Origin: Trachelipus rathkii
Lineage: Eukaryota; Arthropoda; Malacostraca; Isopoda; Trachelipodidae
NCBI GenBank assembly: GCA_015478945.1
Contig: JABUQX010142363.1
Coordinates: 5,001-20,867, forward strand
Direction of reading: 5' to 3'
Length of the DNA: 15,867 nt
The translations under genes and the position numbers were made by a program. This document shows, in pieces, positions 10,954 to 15,867 of this stretch. A model generated the notes under the pieces. It did not search any database. It had not been told where the DNA came from and saw only the letters and a program-made list of their open reading frames with translations. Every line of letters begins with the position of its first letter. The stretch's first letter is position 1.

Positions 10954-11760
10954 TACAGTCATCCCTCGTAGAACGCGGGGTCAGGTTCTTTCCCCCGCGT
11001 TCATGTCTCATCGCGTATAACTTTAAACCCCCTGAAAAAATCATTAATTTTAAAATTTTTACCTTTGTATAAGGTGAATAAAATAGCAACAGTATTTTAT
11101 TTATCCTTAATAATAGTGAATAAATTTGCGGATACAATGTTATTTACAGAACGGTATATAAACATATTTTATTGACCTAGTTAATTAGTAGGATATTTAT
11201 TACATTACAGTACATTACAGTACTCTATTTATCTTAAAATGAGCAAAAAAAAGTTTTAGTTTTTAAATGAAAAAATATACAATGTACAAACCTTTAAAAA
11301 AATTTAGAGAGATAAAATTGTTTTATATTTATCCCAAATAGCCTGAGGACTGCAGCAATATAAAAAATTTTTATTTAGCCAATTGAGCACAAAAAAATAG
11401 TTTCTTTCAAATTGTAAATGAAGTTGAAGGTATAAGAGATGAAGGCATCTGTAGGTTGTATTGGCTGCTTTTTGAAATATATCGTTATCGGTAATTGACG
11501 CTTTTGCCTTTTTAACTCACCAAATATTTCTTTTTTTTTTTTTGCTTTTTCATTTTTTTTTTTATCTTAATATACGGGATGTTTTTAAGGTTTTGTGTTA
11601 CACATTAATCTGATATTTGTTTATAGTTATAACATATGTATTACAAGAATTTTAATTTTATTTTTTGTAATTTTGTAATTTAATTTTTCTTTTTATTATC
11701 TTTTGCCAACCGCGGGAAAATCGCGTTCTATAAGACCGCGTTCTACGAGGGACGACTGTA
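10954..11760. mobile_element. pogo/Tigger-like (Tc1/mariner) MITE
   Basis: The ends CAGTCATCCCTCGTAGAACG and its inverted counterpart (one mismatch in the first 13 bp) bound an 803-bp core, 10956-11758, flanked by TA on both sides (10954-10955 and 11759-11760). TA target duplications and this CAGT...CCCTCG terminus style are typical of pogo/Tigger elements. The left end also has a perfect 10-bp subterminal hairpin, GAACGCGGGG (10971-10980) with its complement at 10993-11002. The interior is AT-rich without a transposase, so this is a non-autonomous copy. The - strand frame at 10922-11137 is spurious. Confidence 0.85.
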
Positions 11761-11761
11761 T

Positions 11762-12044
11762 GTGAACCAATATCATGAATCTTAAAATGACCTTCCGATT
11801 CTGTGTACTTTCAGAAAACTTTAAATATGAACAATATTTTCACTCGGGTGGCTTTATTACTCTAGAACGGGGTTGGGATATTTTTATTTTTTGATTTTTA
11901 TTTGTTTTTAATTTTTAGACACAAATTGCTTTTTATTATTATTTTAAAATTAGTTAATAATCCCTAATTATTATCCCTGAGTGAATAACCAGGTTTGGTA
12001 AATATATTTAATCTGGTTTAATTAAGGATTTATTTAAAATTATT

Positions 12045-12046
<2 letters not shown>
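11762..12046. other. AT-rich interior of the hAT element
   Basis: T- and A-rich sequence with no recognisable coding block. It may be 3' non-coding sequence of the element or later insertions. Confidence 0.45.
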
Positions 12047-12079
<33 letters not shown>

Positions 12080-12220
12080 ATAACAACCTTAACTTTATAT
12101 ATATGTATACCACCATAATAATAATAACTAACTCTGCTACCACTTCTTCCTTTCGCTCTGCCCTGCCGCATATCGCATAACATATATATATATATAACCA
12201 ATATATATATATATATCATA
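12047..12220. repeat. (TA)n tracts with TA-edge words
   Basis: TA runs at about 12047-12079 and 12181-12216, with ATAACAACCTTAAC and a CTGCCCTGCCGC stretch between them, as seen at other TA tracts in the window. Confidence 0.85.
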
Positions 12221-12660
<440 letters not shown>

Positions 12661-12803
12661 AAAGAAGAAATCAACTTTAAAGTAGAAACTACTCACAACA
12701 AAAAAAAGTAATATTAACTAAACTGTTTAAGCAAAAAATTTTAAAATTTTTAAAACAAGATTCCATAATTTTCTTACTTAAAATGAATTTATTTGAATTT
12801 TGA

Positions 12804-12912
12804 AATGTTGTGGTGTAGGAAAATAAGTTGCTCTCCATGTTGTGGAGTTAAACGTCATCTCTTATCCTCAAACACGTTACCCGCTTCTGAAAAAAGCTTT
12901 TTTAAACTTTGA
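12804..12912 (-). pseudogene. hAT transposase C-terminal dimerisation relic
   Basis: On the - strand the sequence from 12896 downwards reads LFSEAGNVFEDKR, an in-frame TGA, then RLTPQHGEQLIFLHHN. This is the conserved C-terminal dimerisation block of ZBED/Ac-type hAT transposases (usual pattern ERxFSxAG followed by RxxLxPxxxexLxFLxxN). The TGA and the loss of the usual upstream SxxSER residues show that it is broken. Upstream, where the catalytic core should lie, the sequence is interrupted by several insertions. It differs clearly in motif from the + strand transposase at 8160-9345, so two hAT families are represented. Its position and orientation fit the element bounded at 10751 and 14437. 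Confidence 0.8.
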
Positions 12913-12941
12913 AGACCCGTAGAACTTTTATATAAGTTGCT

Positions 12942-13092
12942 TCCAGAAGCCCGACTGCAACCGGGCGGGCACACAGGCACATATGCATCGTTTCCAGGTT
13001 TGCGCACTTCTACGTCACGTAGACGTCACAGTCAGGCGCCGTTGTTAAATCCTCGATTTCGGGAATTAATAAACGGGCGGGCTGCCTGGAAT
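12942..13092. mobile_element. Possible small MITE with TTCCAG...GCCCG ends
   Basis: The left end TTCCAGAAGCCCGACTGCAA and the reverse complement of the right end (ATTCCAGGCAGCCCGCCCG) share a partial inverted match. The left end also resembles an arm segment of the foldback element at 13601-14085 (CCAGAAGCCCGAGTGCAGC on the - strand). It lies just upstream of the hAT dimerisation relic, so it may have interrupted that gene. The match is short and the boundaries are approximate. Confidence 0.35.
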
Positions 13093-13227
13093 ACTTTTGT
13101 TTCAAGCAAATCTTTTTATTATGGATCTGATATAAACTTTGACAGTGGTTTAATATTAGTATTTAAGATATAAAGGATACTAATATATCGTATCATTTCA
13201 TAAAATAGATACATATAAGTATAAGGG

Positions 13228-13273
13228 TCATGGGCGTAGGCAGGATTTCATTTAGGGGGTGGCAAAGGTGGAG

Positions 13274-13367
<94 letters not shown>

Positions 13368-13601
13368 ACATATGCTCTGCTCCATATACACTTTATGTAT
13401 ATATACTACCTCATATGTATATCTATATATCTCTTCGTTTATGATAATAATTACTACTTCCATTGTCTATCGATTGATATCTTTTTCAGTTTTTCCTAAT
13501 AACCCTTAAAAACGTCGTCTGGCAAAAATATAAGGTTCATTTTTTTATTTCTCCAAGATTTAGGGGGGGCAAGTGCCCCCTGCCCTCTAATACGCCCATG
13601 A
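13228..13601. mobile_element. MITE with CATGGGCGTA ends and a (TA)n core
   Basis: It starts TCATGGGCGTAGG and ends with the reverse complement TACGCCCATGA, an exact 11-bp inverted pair, followed inward by G-run segments (TTTAGGGGGTGGCA at 13251-13264 and TTAGGGGGGGCAAG at 13560-13573). The middle is (TA)n from 13276 to 13366 plus AT-rich DNA with no coding block. Elements with GGGCGTAG ends and G-runs are common non-autonomous elements in invertebrates; the superfamily is not determined. Because the ends are palindromic with their flanks, the target duplication is ambiguous. Frames across it are Ile-Tyr artefacts. Confidence 0.7.
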
Positions 13602-14085
13602 TAAGAGTATTGTTTACAATTGCCAGCTGATCAGGCAGGAACAACTGGTGCTTTTCCATGTACTCAAGAATTTCCTGTTCTCTACGATTGTTTAATGTAA
13701 TGTTTTCAATTCAAGCGTTTCCAATTGATTTTGCACGCACGGGAGCTGCACTCGGGCTTCTGGAAACGCAGATATAGTATATTTCTTTTTTTACTTAATA
13801 AATTTATTGATCCGCTTATCAAATTTTGGCTTGCAGAACTAAAAGAGCTCACAATTATGGATATGACAAGATGACAGATAGCACCTGAACTCCCACTTGT
13901 TAATCCAGACAATTTTAAATTGAGAAAATAGCGCGTTTCCACGGAGCCGCGTGTGCGGCCGTGTGCAAATCGGCTCATGGCGCTCAGTGGCCGATAAGCA
14001 ATCAGCGAACAGGGAAAATTTAGCCCACTGGAAGCTGGCCGGCGCGCCCGATCAGGATCGAGACCAACGTAAGCAATACTCTTAT
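13601..14085. mobile_element. Long-armed inverted-repeat (foldback) element
   Basis: The left end ATAAGAGTATTGTTTAC (13601-13617) matches the reverse complement of 14069-14085 at 16 of 17 positions. Partial similarity continues inwards on both arms: a TGATC-GGC word, a TTTCC-CTGTTC word, TTGCAC at about 13731 and 13971, and TGGAAACGC at about 13760 against its complement at about 13934. The arms are therefore about 150 bp each around a central loop of about 160 bp. There is no convincing coding potential; the 90-codon - strand frame at 13706-13978 covers one arm and loop. Superfamily unknown. The arms are GC-rich compared with the surroundings. Confidence 0.6.
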
Positions 14086-14337
14086 GCTGCCTAATAATAT
14101 CACGAACACGAAATATTGATATAAAAATTAGCTAAAAATAATAAAATTTTAACAACGTAATTTAATAAAAAACGTTTTATTATTAAGTGTTGCCTGTTGT
14201 GGCCTGAAAGGTGGGGCCCGGCGAGGGCACCTAGGCTGTATTTGTGACGTGAAAGACCAGGCCTCCCAAGCACATTCATGTGATGCCCGCCCAGCTTTGC
14301 AGTCAGCCCTGCTTTGTACAACAGGTAGCTGAAGTCC
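14086..14337 (-). other. Right interior of hAT element
   Basis: This lies between the foldback element and the right inverted arm. On the - strand it would be the 5' leader or first-exon region of the hAT transposase. The GC-rich part at 14205-14330 (GGGGCCCGGCGAGGGC and so on) has no recognised protein motif. Confidence 0.4.
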
Positions 14338-14437
14338 GAAAAGTTCCGGTTCAGCCGGAACTTCCGGCCGGAACTTTAAGGTTCCGGAAGGTTCCGGTTC
14401 CGGCCAGACCAAAAATTCTGGTTCCGGTACATCCCTA
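14338..14437 (-). repeat. Right inverted-repeat arm of hAT element
   Basis: The inverted partner of 10751-10856, ending GGTTCCGGTACATCCC. It holds several GGTTCCGG words and the palindrome TTCCGGCCGGAA at 14362-14373. The order and spacing of the words differ between arms, so the arms are related but not identical. Confidence 0.85.
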
Positions 14438-14790
14438 ATATATATATATATATATATAACATATATATATATATAAATACATATACTTATATATATATAT
14501 GTATACATATATATATATATACTCTATCACTTATATGCTGCATATAATTCAGCCACTGCTTTACTTTGTCGTTGTCTGCCGCGTTCTAGCCACCTAGGAC
14601 CGCCCTCATATTCTGCCGCCCTAGGCATTTGCCTAGTTTGCCCTAGCGGTTAGAAGTGCCTAATATATATATATATATAACTTATATATCTATATATATA
14701 TACTATATATGTAGCAGTAGCCAACATATAGCAACCAACCCAGCATATAACATATCTACCTCCTATTTCATATATCAAATATATATATGT
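14438..14790. repeat. TA tracts with interspersed GC-rich fragment
   Basis: TA repeats at about 14438-14521 and 14663-14712, plus shorter ones to 14790. Between them, at about 14580-14660, is a GC-richer piece with the hairpin CTAGGCATTTGCCTAG (14621-14636, 7-bp stem). This piece resembles an isolated transposon end, but no partner was found. TA-edge words (TGTAGCAGTAGCCAAC, ATAGCAACCAACCCAGC) also recur here. Confidence 0.75.
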
Positions 14791-15181
14791 ATATGTCAAC
14801 AAAGTCTAAAAGGATTACTACAATATTTCACAAAGTCCCACCGCTTCCACCAATGAAAGTAATGAACTATTTTAGCAGTCGTAACCGCTGGCACCAATGA
14901 AAGTAGTTTAGGATAAATTAACTCTCTTTGTAATACCCTTTTCAGAATACTTAGTGATTTCAAACCTTTCAAATAACAAATATTAAAAATAGCCAGTAGT
15001 GACAGGATTCAAATAAAAATTTAGAAGGAAACTAACGTTTTATTATCTACATATATACATAAACTATATAAATGGTAGCTCTGGTCTTAACAGTTTGCTC
15101 TTCGGAGAATGCATGAAAGTTCGTACATAAGGAATGGTTTTTAAAACAATATGCTCATTTTATTTACATCAATAGCTCAAT
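14791..15181. other. Unassigned spacer with a short tandem duplication
   Basis: AT-rich unique-looking DNA leading into the hairpin array. The words CCGCTTCCACCAATGAAAGT (14841 on) and CCGCTGGCACCAATGAAAGT (14885 on) form two copies 44 bp apart. No gene seen. If the neighbouring array is transcribed from the - strand, this would be its downstream flank. Confidence 0.5.
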
Positions 15182-15297
15182 TAAGTTTAAGGAGAAACCG
15201 AAAACTTATATAAAGGCGTGAGATGAAGTCACCTTCATCTAATTTGGAGAAACCAAATCTACCTTAATTTATATTAGAAGAACTAATACAAATATTT

Positions 15298-15538
15298 TGT
15301 CAGAGAAACTAACATATAATGCATCAGAGAAACCGATACTTATAGCTGTTAGAGAAACTAACATCTAGAATCGCATCAGAGAAACCAATGTGATATTTGT
15401 CAGAGAAACTGACATATAGTGTATCAGAGAAACCGATACTTATAGCCGTTAGAGAAACTAACTTCTAAATTACATCAGAGAAACTAATGCAATATCTGTC
15501 AGAGAAACTGACATATAGTGTATCAGAGAAACCAATAC
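15298..15538 (-). repeat. Higher-order (about 100 bp) unit of four hairpins
   Basis: Within the array, stem types recur every fourth hairpin: TGTCAG-type at 15298, 15398 and 15497; GTATCAG-type at 15321, 15421 and 15520; GTTAG-type at 15347 and 15448; CATCAG-type at 15374 and 15473. This gives two and a half copies of a 99-100 bp unit built from four 25-bp hairpin modules. Outside this segment the stems are not shared, so the array mixes recently duplicated and old modules. Confidence 0.85.
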
Positions 15539-15714
15539 TACATTTACCTATTTGTCAATATAGAATCACAATGCTGGAGAAACCAACATCTATCTAGCAA
15601 GACCAAATAGCACAAGACGGAAAGAGAAACTTTACACTGTCAATATTATAAAATATATTAACATAGGCCAACACCAGAGAAACCGGTGTCTAATTGGTTA
15701 TACCAATCGTAAAT

Positions 15715-15830
15715 TCAAGAAAGAGAAACTTTCTTGAGTGGCATAGGCTTAACTTAGAGATATTTGTTTAGAGAAACCAAACAAATTACAATCAGAGAAA
15801 CCGATTGTAATATTGCAAGAATTTGCAATA
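15715..15830 (-). repeat. Longest-stem hairpins of the array
   Basis: Four strong hairpins: 15715-15737 (perfect 9-bp stem TCAAGAAAG), 15762-15786 (10 bp, one wobble in - RNA), 15785-15811 (11 bp, one wobble) and 15811-15830 (perfect 8 bp TATTGCAA, loop not AGAAA). The last three share boundary bases, so adjacent hairpins are packed without spacers. Confidence 0.85.
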
Positions 15831-15867
15831 CTTCTAGGTAAATATCAAAGGAAAAACCGATGATAGT

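Larger units (their letters stand above)
15182..15867 (-). repeat. Periodic array of about 24 covarying hairpins (AGAAA loop on + strand)
   Basis: Hairpins recur about every 25 bp and run to the window edge. On the + strand most have the form stem-AG or GG, loop AGAAA, CY-stem'. Arm spans include 15182-15208, 15221-15240, 15242-15258, 15272-15288, 15298-15314, 15321-15339, 15347-15363, 15374-15390, 15398-15414, 15421-15439, 15448-15462, 15469-15493, 15497-15513, 15520-15538, 15570-15590, 15619-15635, 15638-15663, 15670-15690, 15693-15707, 15715-15737, 15762-15786, 15785-15811, 15811-15830 and 15843-15865. Stems of about 5-11 bp differ in sequence yet stay paired. I count 15 A·C oppositions on + and no G·T; these become G·U in a - strand RNA, hence the strand assigned. 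Function unknown; I do not recognise the family. Confidence 0.85.

Noticed and set aside
13706..13978. 90-codon - strand frame as a gene
   Set aside because: It spans one arm and the loop of the inverted-repeat element, and its ends coincide with the arm structure instead of a protein domain.
15182..15867. CRISPR-like array
   Set aside because: The spacing is regular, but the constant part is only the loop and adjacent bases, and the variable parts are the paired stem arms. The surroundings are animal transposons and there are no cas genes.
15182..15867. tRNA or histone-type stem-loop cluster
   Set aside because: The stems are 5-11 bp with five-base UUUCU loops on the - strand, spaced 25 bp apart. 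There is no cloverleaf, and the arms do not match the histone 3' stem-loop consensus as I remember it.

Overview
The window looks like repeat-dominated intergenic DNA from an animal, most likely an invertebrate with a very microsatellite-rich genome. A decapod crustacean is my best guess and a cephalopod is possible; this is inference from repeat style, not from a diagnostic gene. The reasons are dense (TA)n tracts, a decayed non-LTR retrotransposon, relics of two different hAT transposases, and several MITE-like elements nested in one another. I see no intact host gene, no tRNA or rRNA gene, and no bacterial-style operon. Most open frames are (TA)n translations or chance frames in AT-rich or pyrimidine-rich DNA.

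Layout. 1-1350 is AT-rich sequence with a large (TA)n block. 1351-4171 is a dead LINE (CR1/Jockey-like endonuclease plus reverse transcriptase, + strand) broken by many frameshifts; its final stop codon runs straight into (TA)n. 4172-7680 is mostly simple repeats (TA, GA, GATGAA) and pyrimidine-rich sequence. 8160-9345 is a decayed hAT transposase on the + strand (ZMYM1/DUF4371-like type, by motif memory). 9346-10750 is (TA)n, (TC)n and degenerate TA-associated sequence. 10751-14437 is a second, different hAT element on the - strand, recognised by its long GGTTCCGG-rich inverted ends and a dimerisation-domain relic. It contains a pogo/Tigger-like MITE, a (TTA)n tract, a CATGGGCGTA-ended MITE and a long-armed foldback element. 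14438-15181 is TA tracts and unassigned DNA.

The most notable part is 15182 to the right edge: an array of about 24 short hairpins spaced about 25 bp apart. Most share the + strand loop AGAAA, but their stems differ and remain complementary. By hand count, 15 imperfect pairs in the stems are A·C on the + strand and none is G·T. Read as RNA from the - strand, these A·C positions become G·U wobble pairs. This suggests a transcribed, structure-constrained array read from right to left. I do not recognise it as a known family, and it continues past the window edge.

There is no gene network to describe. The window records successive transposon insertions into TA-rich DNA, followed by a separate hairpin satellite.
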